Shown: positions 1-6,292, numbered from the stretch's first letter. The stretch is DNA of 7,991 bases from an uncultured cyanobacterium (GCA_937894105.1 CALCTI010000561.1:1-7991), one strand, 5' to 3'. Notes: a model not told the origin generated them from the letters alone. Numbers and translations are program-made.

Positions 1-107
1 GAGTACACGCCCTTTAAAAACAAACAAGGCTAGTGGCTGAAACCCTTACGGATCTAGACTTAGGGATTCAATTGATGACAGCCCTTAGATAGATAGGCAC
101 TATTTTT

Positions 108-140
108 GGGAGCATCTCATTACCTTAATGAGATGCTCCC
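108..140. repeat. Perfect 15-bp hairpin with 3-nt loop
   Basis: GGGAGCATCTCATTA (108-122) is the exact reverse complement of TAATGAGATGCTCCC (126-140), with only CCT between the arms. It lies about 65 bases beyond the stop codon of the minus-strand HAD gene, so it could end that transcript or protect its 3' end. It is not a textbook intrinsic terminator. Read on the minus strand, the stem is followed by AAAAATA, and read on the plus strand by CATCGAC, so neither side has the required T-run; the T-run (103-107) lies before the stem on the plus strand. A dispersed palindromic repeat or a terminator of a plus-strand transcript with an atypical tail are alternatives. The rest of 1-204 shows no gene. 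Confidence 0.75.
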
Positions 141-204
141 CATCGACTTCCTATGACTGACTGCTAATTCTGAATGCTCAACAAGGGCTACGAATTTGTA
201 TTAA

Positions 205-990
205 TCAAGGAGCCAACCAAGACTCGAATTTGCCGTTGAATTGATTGAGGTTGATTAGGTGACTGTTTTTATTGTCCTTTGCCGCTTGGCGATCGCTCGG
301 ACGGTTGTAGCCCCAATCGGCTAAAAACAAACCGATATCTTTCAACTCTGGCTGCTGTGCCACCGAATCCAACGTCAACAGGCGATCCTCTACAAACCAC
401 ACCTGGCGTACGTCCTCAATATCACTCAGCAAGGCTAAAGTTTGCCATTTTGGGCGATGTTCGCCTTTCCCAAAAATGGTGCTTTTGGGCATCATTACCC
501 CAGCTTTTTCCAATAGCCGTCGAGCGAATCTGGCTTCCTTGGTTGTGATAATAAACAAAGGCAGTTCTTGGTCCAGCCATCGGTTTAGCTGTGCCAAAAC
601 GCCGGGATAAAACTGATGAAGCCCCAGCCAGCGGTCTAAATCTGACTCAATCCAGCGATCGCGACACCGGTCCAACGCCTCCGCCAAATGGGGTGCCTCC
701 AGGGGGCAGTCCTTCATTAATTCTCGCTTAACCGTATCCCACTGCCCCAACAGCGTGGCATCGTCCAGCCCCTTCATTAGCCCATAAACCAACAACGGCA
801 TTTCCCAGCCGGATTCGATGACCGCCCGCAATGGACCAAAGCGCTGGGAAATCCCTGCCGGGGGAGTTTTATCCTCCCGTTTCCACACGGTGCAATAGGT
901 TGTCCACGCCACCTGAAAATATTCCTGCAATCCATTGCAGATGACGCCGTCGAAGTCTAAAGCTAAAAGATCGGGGTGGGAAAGAACCAC
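205..990 (-). CDS. HAD-superfamily hydrolase (phosphatase-like), substrate unknown
   Basis: The 261-residue protein has the haloacid dehalogenase core. Motif I is DFDGVICNG, with the nucleophile and acid/base pair at Asp12 and Asp14. Motif II is the Thr of FIITTK (about 149-150), the motif III Lys is probably Lys181 in RPKW, and the motif IV acidic pair is Glu201-Asp202 in WFVEDR. An all-helical cap (about 20-125) separates motifs I and II, as in phosphoglycolate-phosphatase-like members. No signal peptide or membrane segment is seen, so it should be cytosolic. The usual activity of the family is Mg2+-dependent phosphate ester hydrolysis through an aspartyl-phosphate; the substrate cannot be read from sequence. 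The start is GTG (988-990), which places motif I close to the N-terminus as expected; no in-frame ATG precedes it. The gene diverges from the phycobiliprotein lyase across a 152-bp gap. That proximity is not evidence of shared function. Confidence 0.88.
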   Translation of the reverse strand: MVLSHPDLLALDFDGVICNGLQEYFQVAWTTYCTVWKREDKTPPAGISQRFGPLRAVIESGWEMPLLVYGLMKGLDDATLLGQWDTVKRELMKDCPLEAPHLAEALDRCRDRWIESDLDRWLGLHQFYPGVLAQLNRWLDQELPLFIITTKEARFARRLLEKAGVMMPKSTIFGKGEHRPKWQTLALLSDIEDVRQVWFVEDRLLTLDSVAQQPELKDIGLFLADWGYNRPSDRQAAKDNKNSHLINLNQFNGKFESWLAP

Positions 991-1061
991 GGCAATAAAA
1001 CGCCTAAAATTGGCGACTACGAAACAGGGAATAGGGCTAACGTCAGTTTATTGTGGTGATT

Positions 1062-1089
1062 TTGTTTTGTCTTTAGGGATTCGTATAAC
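1062..1089 (+). promoter_or_regulatory. Candidate sigma-70-type promoter for the lyase gene
   Basis: TTGTTT (1062-1067) and TATAAC (1084-1089) are separated by 16 bases, about 54 bases before the lyase ATG. The -10 box matches five of six consensus positions and the -35 box only three. It sits in the 152-bp divergent spacer (991-1142), where a promoter must exist. This AT-rich region will give such matches by chance, so the assignment is weak. A minus-strand promoter for the HAD gene should also lie in this spacer, but I see no convincing one. Confidence 0.28.
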
Positions 1090-1142
1090 AATGGAGAAAC
1101 TTAAACAATCATCGATGCGATCACGCCAGGGCGATTAGGGTT

Positions 1143-1694
1143 ATGGATTTAGCGGTATTTCAACGGTTTTTTGAAACGTGCGTCGGCGATTGGGTGAGCG
1201 ATCGCACTTACCATTATCTGACCCATCAAGAGGTGGAGCGATCGCAAACAGAATTTCAAATTCGCGCTCTGGAGGAGGAGATGAAATGCAAAGTCCTCTC
1301 AGACAATGATTTTCTGGAGCCGGAGAAGCTAGGCATGCTTCCGGGCTACCATCTCGACTTTCAGACGGTTTCGGAGCATGGGGACAAAAAAGCCTACGGT
1401 TTGAATTTTTTGTTTGTGCCTGACGGAGAAGAGGGGGGGCTGCTGAGCGGGTTTTATCTTCGCGATCGCGCCTACGAAGAATCAAAACCGATGGTCGCGC
1501 AATTCAAATTCAACTCAACCACTAACGAGCTGGCCCTAACCACCAACTACACCAGCGTTGTATCGGTGGATTCCATCACGTTGGTTAATCCGAAAATGCG
1601 AGTGCGCAAAATTTTGAACTACCACCGTCCCGCTGACGGGGAAGCCCTAACTCAAATTGCGTTGGCGGGCTTCGGCATTGAGCAAAAAAAGTAG
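1143..1694 (+). CDS. Phycobiliprotein lyase, CpcS/CpeS family
   Basis: The 183-residue product is of normal length for the CpcS/CpeS (CpcU) chromophore lyases. These are lipocalin-fold proteins that bind a bilin such as phycocyanobilin and help attach it by a thioether bond to a cysteine of phycobiliprotein subunits in the cytoplasm. The family-like features are the N-terminal block FF..CVGDW..DRTYHYL (Trp17, Arg21-Thr22, His24), a run of alternating hydrophobic beta strands (about 70-145), and the C-terminal strand NPKMRVRKILNY with Arg153 and Arg155. No membrane segment or signal peptide is present. The ATG at 1143 has a plausible AGGG (1128-1131) 11 bases upstream. The gene may be co-transcribed with the small membrane protein downstream. 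I cannot tell whether it is the CpcS, CpcU or another subtype, and so which cysteine it serves, without a phylogeny; the symbol is left blank for that reason. Confidence 0.85.
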   Translation: MDLAVFQRFFETCVGDWVSDRTYHYLTHQEVERSQTEFQIRALEEEMKCKVLSDNDFLEPEKLGMLPGYHLDFQTVSEHGDKKAYGLNFLFVPDGEEGGLLSGFYLRDRAYEESKPMVAQFKFNSTTNELALTTNYTSVVSVDSITLVNPKMRVRKILNYHRPADGEALTQIALAGFGIEQKK

Positions 1695-1800
1695 TGAGGT
1701 GGTGGGAGAAAAAATCAACTAAAAAATGTGGGTAAAAAGCGATCGCCAATGAAGCCCGATGGTTATGATTGAGCGGTGTTGGATCGCCGCCGGTGCGCTG

Positions 1801-2106
1801 ATGAAAGTTTGGTTTCCGATTTTTGCCGTTTTATTTGTGGCCACTGAAGCGTTTCAGTGGTTAAAGGAAATTGCGCTACCAACGCCGATCTTTGTGGTGG
1901 GGGGGATTGGGTTGGCGATCGCCTCCAACTGGGGTCGCCGGGCAGGCATTCCCTTTAAATGGTTTGGGATTTTTCAGGAAGAGCAGGGGGCGATCGCTCC
2001 AACGCCAGAGAGGAGCACCACTTCAGAGCCGACGCCTGTGCAATTTCAAGAATTAAAGCCCCGCACCCAAGCCGCCAAACCTTCCTCCGACCCTGCTAAA
2101 AAGTGA
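1801..2106 (+). CDS. Small two-helix membrane protein of unknown function
   Basis: From the preferred ATG at 1801 this is a 101-residue protein. The first hydrophobic segment (about residues 2-20, VWFPIFAVLFVATEAFQWL) and the second (about 26-43, ending GGIGLAIASNW) are joined by a short loop rich in Ile, Ala, Leu and Pro, giving a hairpin in the thylakoid or plasma membrane. A basic stretch (GRRAGIPFKW) follows, then a hydrophilic Pro/Thr/Lys-rich tail that looks disordered. Short cyanobacterial hypothetical proteins of this kind usually begin right at the M-K/R-x-W-F-P block, so I prefer 1801. In-frame ATGs at 1759 and 1765 would add 14 or 12 residues, and none of the three has a clear Shine-Dalgarno sequence. 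It follows the lyase on the same strand with a gap of 64-106 bases and may share its transcript. Two HIP1 sites lie within the gene. I do not recognise a function. Confidence 0.7.
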   Translation: MKVWFPIFAVLFVATEAFQWLKEIALPTPIFVVGGIGLAIASNWGRRAGIPFKWFGIFQEEQGAIAPTPERSTTSEPTPVQFQELKPRTQAAKPSSDPAKK

Positions 2107-2120
2107 TGCTGCCGTCAATT

Positions 2121-2160
2121 AACGCCGCTATAAATTGACTAACGCCGCCATAAATTGACG
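2121..2160. repeat. Two-copy 20-bp tandem repeat
   Basis: AACGCCGCTATAAATTGACT (2121-2140) is followed directly by AACGCCGCCATAAATTGACG (2141-2160), matching at 18 of 20 positions. The block just before it contains CGTCAATT (2113-2120), the exact reverse complement of the AATTGACG at 2153-2160, so the array can also fold as a stem. It lies between the small membrane protein and the prolyl oligopeptidase. It could be a short cyanobacterial repeat, or binding sites for a regulator of the downstream gene. Confidence 0.75.
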
Positions 2161-2200
2161 CTGCCACGAACAAAATAAGGTGCTATGAATAAAATCTAAA

Positions 2201-2217
2201 GTGAATATTAAATTCAC
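2201..2217. promoter_or_regulatory. Short AT-rich dyad upstream of the peptidase gene
   Basis: GTGAAT (2201-2206) and ATTCAC (2212-2217) form 6-bp arms around ATTAA, about 63 bases before the prolyl oligopeptidase ATG. The size and symmetry would suit a dimeric regulator, but a dyad this short is also expected by chance in AT-rich spacers. No regulator is encoded nearby. Confidence 0.2.
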
Positions 2218-2227
2218 CAATTTTCAA

Positions 2228-2277
2228 GCCCTATTTTCCACGCCCCATTTCACGTTTTTAACCCCCATTTTCACGCC
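2228..2277. repeat. Three imperfect copies of a C-rich/ATTT/CACG motif in the leader
   Basis: GCCCTATTTTCCACG (2228-2242), GCCCCATTTCACG (2242-2254) and CCCCCATTTTCACG (2262-2275) are three variants of one motif, ending two bases after the last copy at the peptidase start region. The start codon at 2280 has no Shine-Dalgarno sequence; this pyrimidine-rich leader occupies its place. The copies may be transcriptional operators, an mRNA element, or simple low-complexity drift. Confidence 0.5.
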
Positions 2278-2279
2278 CT

Positions 2280-4367
2280 ATGAGCAGCGACGCTTTGATC
2301 TATCCCGCCACCCGCACCGTTGACCACACTGACAATTACCACGGCACCACCGTCGCTGATCCCTATCGTTGGCTGGAGGGCGGCGCGGACGATCAGGAGG
2401 TGCAGGAGTGGATTGAAAAGCAGAGCACGTTCACGGCAGATTATTTGGCGCAGTTGCCGGGGCACGAGGGTATTCAAAAACGCCTAACCACCCTTTGGGA
2501 TTACGAAAAGTTTGGGATTCCTTTTAAGAAAACGGTGGGGAAAGATCGAGACGGGGGCGATCGCTACTTCTATTTCAAAAACGACGGTTTACAAAATCAG
2601 AGCGTTTTGTATGTGCTGGACGACCTCGACGGCGAACCGAAAGAACTTTTAGATCCCAATAAATTATCCGAAGACGGCACCGTTGCCCTGTCCGGCTATT
2701 CCATTAGCGACGATGGTAACTATCTTGCCTATGGCTTGTCCCAGTCCGGCTCCGATTGGCAAACCTGGCAGGTGCGCGAAATTGCCACAGGCAAGGATTT
2801 GGAGGATGAGCTGAAGTGGATTAAGTTCTCCGGCGCATCCTGGGACCATAACAGCGAGGGATTTTATTACAGTCGCTACGCTGAACCGAAGGAATCAGAG
2901 CAGTTTGAGGCGACGAATTACTACCAAAAGCTGTACTACCACCGCATTGGAACGTCCCAGTCTGACGATGTTTTGGTGTACGAACGTCCCGACGAAAAGG
3001 AGTGGGGACTTAGCGGCGGCGTTACCGAAGATGGCAATTATTTGGTCATTTTTGTTTGGAAGGGATCCGAGCGGAAAAATCTACTGTTTTACAAGGATTT
3101 AAAAGATCCGAATGGGACGGTTGTGGAGCTGATTTCCGAATTTGATGCTAGCTATAGCCTGATTGAGAACGAAGGGAAAACGTTCTGGATTGAAACCAAT
3201 TTGGATGCCCCTCGCAATCGCGTGGTTGCGGTGGATTTAGACAACCCGGACACGGAAAACTGGACGGAAATTATTCCCGAAGCGTCGGAAACTTTGGAAG
3301 GCGTTGGGCTGCTAAATAATCAGTTTGTGGCGTCCTATTTAAAAGATGCCCACAGTCAGATAAAAGTGTTTAGCTTAACTGGAGATTTTGTGCGGGAAAT
3401 TAGCCTGCCGGGGCTAGGGTCCGTGGGCGGTTTCAATGGCAAGCGCCACGATACGGAAACCTTTTTCCAGTTCACTAGCTTTACCACCCCCAGCGTGATT
3501 TATCGCTATGACATGACGAGCGATCGCGCCACCCTTTTCCGTCAGCCGCAGATTCAAATCAATCCTGACGATTACGAAACCAAACAGGTTTTCTACACCA
3601 GCAAAGATGGCACTAGGGTACCCCTATTTATTAGCCATAAAAAGGGTCTGGAGCTAAACGGAAAACTACCCACATTGCTCTATGGGTATGGCGGATTTAG
3701 TATTTCGTTGACCCCATCTTTTAGTATTTCCAACTTAGTTTGGATGGAAATGGGGGGCGTATTTGCGGTGGCGAATTTGCGAGGCGGGGGCGAGTACGGC
3801 GAAGATTGGCACCAGGGGGGGACGAAGCTTGACAAGCAAAACGTGTTTGACGATTTTATTGCCGCTGGGGAATGGCTTATTAACAACTCCTACGCGTCGT
3901 CGGACACCCTGGGAATTCATGGGGGGAGCAATGGGGGCTTGTTGGTGGGGGCTTGTATGACCCAGCGTCCGGAGTTGTATGGGGCAGCAATTCCGGCGGT
4001 GGGCGTGATGGATATGCTGCGGTTCCTTAAGTTCACCATTGGCTGGGCGTGGTGTGGCGACTATGGTTCGTCAGATAATGCCGATGAATTCCAAGCGATT
4101 TATGCCTACTCGCCGCTCCACACCCTAAAAGCAGGCACTGAATATCCACCCACCCTGGTAACCACCGCTGATCGCGACGATCGCGTGGTTCCCGCCCACA
4201 GCTTTAAGTTCGCCGCTGCCCTCCAAGCCGCCCAGGGGGGAGACAAGCCCACCCTGATTCGCATTGAAACCAAAGCAGGGCACGGAGCCGGAAAACCCAC
4301 CGCCAAAATTATTGCAGAAGCCAGCGATCGCCTAGCCTTCCTTCAATACCATTTGCAAGCGAGCTAG
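2280..4367 (+). CDS. Prolyl oligopeptidase (serine peptidase family S9A)
   Basis: This 695-residue enzyme should cleave short peptides on the carboxyl side of proline. Its length is close to the roughly 700 residues usual for family S9A. Residues about 1-75 and 415-695 form the alpha/beta-hydrolase domain; between them, about 75-415 is the seven-bladed beta-propeller that restricts substrates to small peptides. The catalytic triad is visible: Ser550 in GGSNGG, Asp633 in RDDRVVP, and His668 in AGHGAGKP. These correspond to Ser554, Asp641 and His680 of the pig enzyme. Arg635 of the same DDR motif matches the substrate-binding Arg643, and the LLYGYGGF block (about 466-473) supplies the oxyanion tyrosine. 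There is no signal peptide, so it should be cytosolic. The ATG at 2280 gives the expected N-terminus (YPATR..DHTDNYHGT.V.DPYRWLE) although it lacks a Shine-Dalgarno sequence. The gene stands alone on the plus strand and converges with a minus-strand pair. A role in intracellular peptide turnover is inferred from the family. Confidence 0.95.
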   Translation: MSSDALIYPATRTVDHTDNYHGTTVADPYRWLEGGADDQEVQEWIEKQSTFTADYLAQLPGHEGIQKRLTTLWDYEKFGIPFKKTVGKDRDGGDRYFYFKNDGLQNQSVLYVLDDLDGEPKELLDPNKLSEDGTVALSGYSISDDGNYLAYGLSQSGSDWQTWQVREIATGKDLEDELKWIKFSGASWDHNSEGFYYSRYAEPKESEQFEATNYYQKLYYHRIGTSQSDDVLVYERPDEKEWGLSGGVTEDGNYLVIFVWKGSERKNLLFYKDLKDPNGTVVELISEFDASYSLIENEGKTFWIETNLDAPRNRVVAVDLDNPDTENWTEIIPEASETLEGVGLLNNQFVASYLKDAHSQIKVFSLTGDFVREISLPGLGSVGGFNGKRHDTETFFQFTSFTTPSVIYRYDMTSDRATLFRQPQIQINPDDYETKQVFYTSKDGTRVPLFISHKKGLELNGKLPTLLYGYGGFSISLTPSFSISNLVWMEMGGVFAVANLRGGGEYGEDWHQGGTKLDKQNVFDDFIAAGEWLINNSYASSDTLGIHGGSNGGLLVGACMTQRPELYGAAIPAVGVMDMLRFLKFTIGWAWCGDYGSSDNADEFQAIYAYSPLHTLKAGTEYPPTLVTTADRDDRVVPAHSFKFAAALQAAQGGDKPTLIRIETKAGHGAGKPTAKIIAEASDRLAFLQYHLQAS

Positions 4368-4422
4368 GGGCTGTCATCATTTAAACCTCAAAGCCTCTCT
4401 CTGTAACGGTTTTAGCCCCTAG
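4364..4422. terminator. Possible bidirectional terminator or dyad between convergent genes
   Basis: CTAGGGGCT (4364-4372), overlapping the stop codon of the peptidase gene, is the exact reverse complement of AGCCCCTAG (4414-4422). The pair spans most of the 65-bp space between the two convergent genes, which is where a shared terminator would be expected. The 41-base loop and lack of a clean T-run make it atypical, so termination is only a suggestion. Confidence 0.3.
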
Positions 4423-4810
4423 AGTTTTGAGCCTATGGAAAACTGCGAGCCTTCGTCTGATTGCGGTCGCGATCGCCCATCATTACCGTCAACGCCACAC
4501 CCCGACAAAATCCCATCCAAGCCCCATTAATGGCACCATTCACAGCGATGAAGAGAATCGGAGGCAGTGGCCAATCGAGGGTGGCGATGCCCGCTGCAAG
4601 CAGGATAAAGGTGTCCATCAACCACCCCAGGGCGCAGAGCAAGAGCCACCATTGGGCATTGCGGAAGTGCGATCGCAACAGCCACCAGCGCGGCATATCC
4701 AGCGCAAACCCCCAAAAGGTCAAGAATACAAATCCTTCGCCAGCAATATTTTCCCTCATGGCAAACATAATGCCCACCAGCACCAGCATCACCCCCGGCT
4801 TTAGCCAGCA

Positions 4811-4837
4811 CCACAGGGGCGACAGGGGCGACAGGGG
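4811..4837. repeat. 9-bp tandem repeat, three units, inside the broken paralogue
   Basis: CCACAGGGG, CGACAGGGG, CGACAGGGG lie head to tail (first unit with one mismatch). On the coding strand they encode the Pro-Leu-Ser-Pro-Leu-Ser-Pro-Leu stretch. The intact paralogue is three residues shorter at this point, consistent with gain of one in-frame 9-bp unit by slippage. It ends about ten bases before the 41-bp duplication. Confidence 0.8.
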
Positions 4838-4844
4838 CATGCCA

Positions 4845-4917
4845 GAGGCGCGCACCGTTACCCATTGCCAACAGCCAGGGCAGGGGGGGCGCGCAACGTT
4901 ACCCATTCCCACCCGCC
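4845..4917. repeat. Imperfect 41-bp tandem duplication causing the frameshift
   Basis: GGCGCGCACCGTTACCCATT (starting at 4847) recurs 41 bases later as GGCGCGCAACGTTACCCATT (starting at 4888), with further but weaker match on both flanks. In protein terms the duplicated block is W-x-W-V-T-(L/V)-R, present once in the paralogue (WLEWQTLR). The 41-bp offset is not a multiple of three, so the second copy changes frame. Confidence 0.75.
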
Positions 4918-5162
4918 AACAATCAGCCCCCCGATTAATACCCCCCCCATTAACCGAACCGGTGCGTCGGTGCCCACCGATGGGTTTAGGGCGGAGATGA
5001 TCACGCCAAAGATGGCCGCAGCGATCGCTGTCATCAGGGTCCAACTCAGCAAAATCGGTGGCAATTTTCTCTGGTTGTTTTTCTCGCGCATAATGTCCTG
5101 AGGCATGATCTTGAAAAGCCCTGAGAGTAAGAGCAGCAAATGATCTTAGGCTGAAAGGTCGC

Positions 5163-5810
5163 TTAGGCAGAAGGGTTGGATTGGGGCGGGGCGGTTGAGA
5201 CCGCATTTCCAGGGTGGAGCTTGCGGCGATCGCGAACCATTACCATCAGCGCAACACCGCGAAAAAAACCGATCCATGCCCCATTGATCGCGCTATTAAA
5301 AGGAATAAAAGCCACCTCAGGAATCACATCCATAGTGGCAATGCCGACACCGAAAAAGAGGGCAATATCCACAACCCAAGCAAAGGCGCAGAAAAATAGC
5401 CAAAACCAGGTTTTGGGAAAGTGCGATCGCAATAGCCACCACCGGCTGCCGTCCAAAATCACTCCCCACAGGGGCAACAAAAAAAACGTATCCCCCGACA
5501 CCATTCGATCCAACTGAAACATGGCGCTGAACACCGCCACCAAAACCCCAGCATTTAAGCCGCACCACACAAACCCCATGGGGACTCGGTACAGACGCAG
5601 GGTTTGCCACTCTAGCCACCCCACAATCAGCCCTCCCATCAGCACCGCTACCACCAAGCGCCCCGCCTCTTGAGCACCGTCGTCCCCCAAGATGGCGTGC
5701 ACCAAGGTGCCAAAAATACAGGCTCCCAAGGCAGTCATTAACGTCCAGGTCAATAAAATCGGCGGTTCGTCGGAATTAGGCGGTAATGAAATTGGCTGCG
5801 TCGGGGTCAT
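5163..5810 (-). CDS. Polytopic membrane protein of unknown function with internal repeats
   Basis: The 215-residue product is mostly hydrophobic, with about six or seven predicted membrane helices. The helix-containing stretches include WTLMTALGACIFGTLVHAIL, VAVLMGGLIVGWLEWQTL, GLNAGVLVAVFSAMF and WFWLFFCAFAWVVDIALFF. Three segments resemble one another: GGLIVGWLEWQTLR (about 59-72), WGVILDGSRWWLLR (about 114-127) and INGAWIGFFRGVAL (about 180-193). Each is a Gly-rich helix followed by aromatic residues and ending in Arg or Leu, which suggests origin by internal duplication, as in other cyanobacterial GGL..G..QW..LR-type hypothetical membrane proteins. I chose the ATG at 5808-5810; the frame is open back to 5918, but the paralogue starts at the equivalent place and both starts share AAGATCATG. 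The extra upstream residues are hydrophilic and unmatched. A 56-bp gap separates it from the broken paralogue downstream, so both probably came from one tandem duplication and may share a transcript. No catalytic motif is seen. Confidence 0.82.
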   Translation of the reverse strand: MTPTQPISLPPNSDEPPILLTWTLMTALGACIFGTLVHAILGDDGAQEAGRLVVAVLMGGLIVGWLEWQTLRLYRVPMGFVWCGLNAGVLVAVFSAMFQLDRMVSGDTFFLLPLWGVILDGSRWWLLRSHFPKTWFWLFFCAFAWVVDIALFFGVGIATMDVIPEVAFIPFNSAINGAWIGFFRGVALMVMVRDRRKLHPGNAVSTAPPQSNPSA

Positions 5811-6292
5811 GATCTTATGGAGAATATCTCCTAAAGTGTGGCTGGAATGATGGAGTTGGGGTTGCTGATCCTGTGCCAGTTTCTGAGCCGCCGGAAATAC
5901 CCAATACCAATTCTTCAATCTGGAGAGATGTCAGATGCCCGCCACAACTGGCTGCCAAGGGTGTCAAATGTCGCTTTAATTTAGAGAATTTGTATAAGGG
6001 TCGATGGAGTCATGCACTAAATGCAATTTCCGGGAACACTGTCATGGGCGATCGCCGCCCTTTGCATCCATATCACCGTCAGAGTTTCCGACGTTTCCAT
6101 TTCACCGAACCTTGGTGCTATTCCCAGAGCTCAGCGAAGCAGACACCATCGGCCACGTGGTTTGGGAGTTGCGATCGCGAGGACCATCACACATCCCAAT
6201 ATTGGGCCACGCTGAGGGTAAAAAAGCGCCCAATGCTTCTGAAGAGTCGATGAACAAAGCCGTTCAAAACTGCACAGGGTTTAACGCCTGAT
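5811..6292. other. Gene-free spacer of 482 bases
   Basis: This stretch lies between the exporter gene's 3' end and the membrane-protein gene's start, both on the minus strand, so it should contain the promoter of the latter. The open frames here (the longest about 126 codons, plus strand) lack hydrophobic pattern, recognisable motifs or a supported start, and I do not call them genes. Notable sequence: two HIP1 sites (near 6048 and 6171), a 12-bp palindrome CCCAATATTGGG (6195-6206), and a short dyad GGAGA-ATA-TCTCC (5819-5831) about 10 bases before the membrane-protein ATG. The AGGAG of that dyad on the minus strand is too far (about 17 bases) to be a good ribosome binding site. I could not identify a decayed third copy of the paralogue. 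Confidence 0.5.
6220..6240 (-). terminator. Weak candidate intrinsic terminator for the exporter gene
   Basis: Read on the minus strand, about 53 bases after the exporter stop, AGAAGC and GCTTTT can pair (one G-T pair) around ATTGGGC and run into six T residues (6220-6225). The stem is short and partly overlaps the T-run, so the call is tentative, but position and orientation fit. Confidence 0.27.

Larger units (their letters stand above)
4433..5106 (-). pseudogene. Frameshifted polytopic membrane protein, paralogue of the gene at 5163-5810
   Basis: Two minus-strand reading frames together make one protein matching the upstream gene along its whole length. The N-terminal part (5106 to about 4890) reads PPILLSWTLMTA ... 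GGLIVGGWEWVTLR and then hits TAA at 4858-4860. The rest lies in another frame from about 4885 down to TAG at 4433-4435, with CWQWVTVR, DMPRWWLLRSHF and NGAINGAWMGFCRGVAL. The paralogue has these blocks in the same order in one frame. The break coincides with an imperfect 41-bp tandem duplication, which is 13 codons plus 2 bases. Removing one copy would restore one frame. The ATG at 5104-5106 is chosen because it leaves exactly 15 residues before PPILL, as in the paralogue. The second frame has no further stop and keeps its motifs, so the break may be recent, a sequencing error, or bypassed by ribosomal slippage. Function unknown; about six membrane helices expected. Confidence 0.72.

Noticed and set aside
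108..140. Classic Rho-independent terminator
   Set aside because: No T-run follows the stem on either strand, so it is reported only as a hairpin repeat.
1141..1485. A 114-codon minus-strand frame inside the lyase gene
   Set aside because: It lies opposite a well-supported gene, and its Pro/Arg/Ser-rich translation is typical of an antisense shadow.
2135..2189. TTGACT/TTGACG in the tandem repeat as a -35 box for the peptidase gene
   Set aside because: No acceptable -10 box lies 15-19 bases downstream of either; the nearest candidate, TATGAA at 2184, is too far.
4433..5206. A single 257-codon minus-strand gene covering the whole broken paralogue
   Set aside because: Only its C-terminal part (below about 4885) matches the paralogue. 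The first 100 or so codons are Arg/Pro/His-rich, and the true N-terminal blocks lie in another frame over the same bases, so the upstream part is a shadow of the frameshifted gene.
5811..5918. Upstream extension of the intact membrane protein by 36 residues
   Set aside because: The extension is hydrophilic and has no counterpart in the paralogue, whose start aligns exactly with the ATG at 5810 and shares the context AAGATCATG.
5873..6291. Plus-strand open frames of 64-126 codons in the spacer
   Set aside because: They overlap one another in different frames, have composition rich in Arg, His, Pro and Ser, no ribosome binding site and no recognisable motif.
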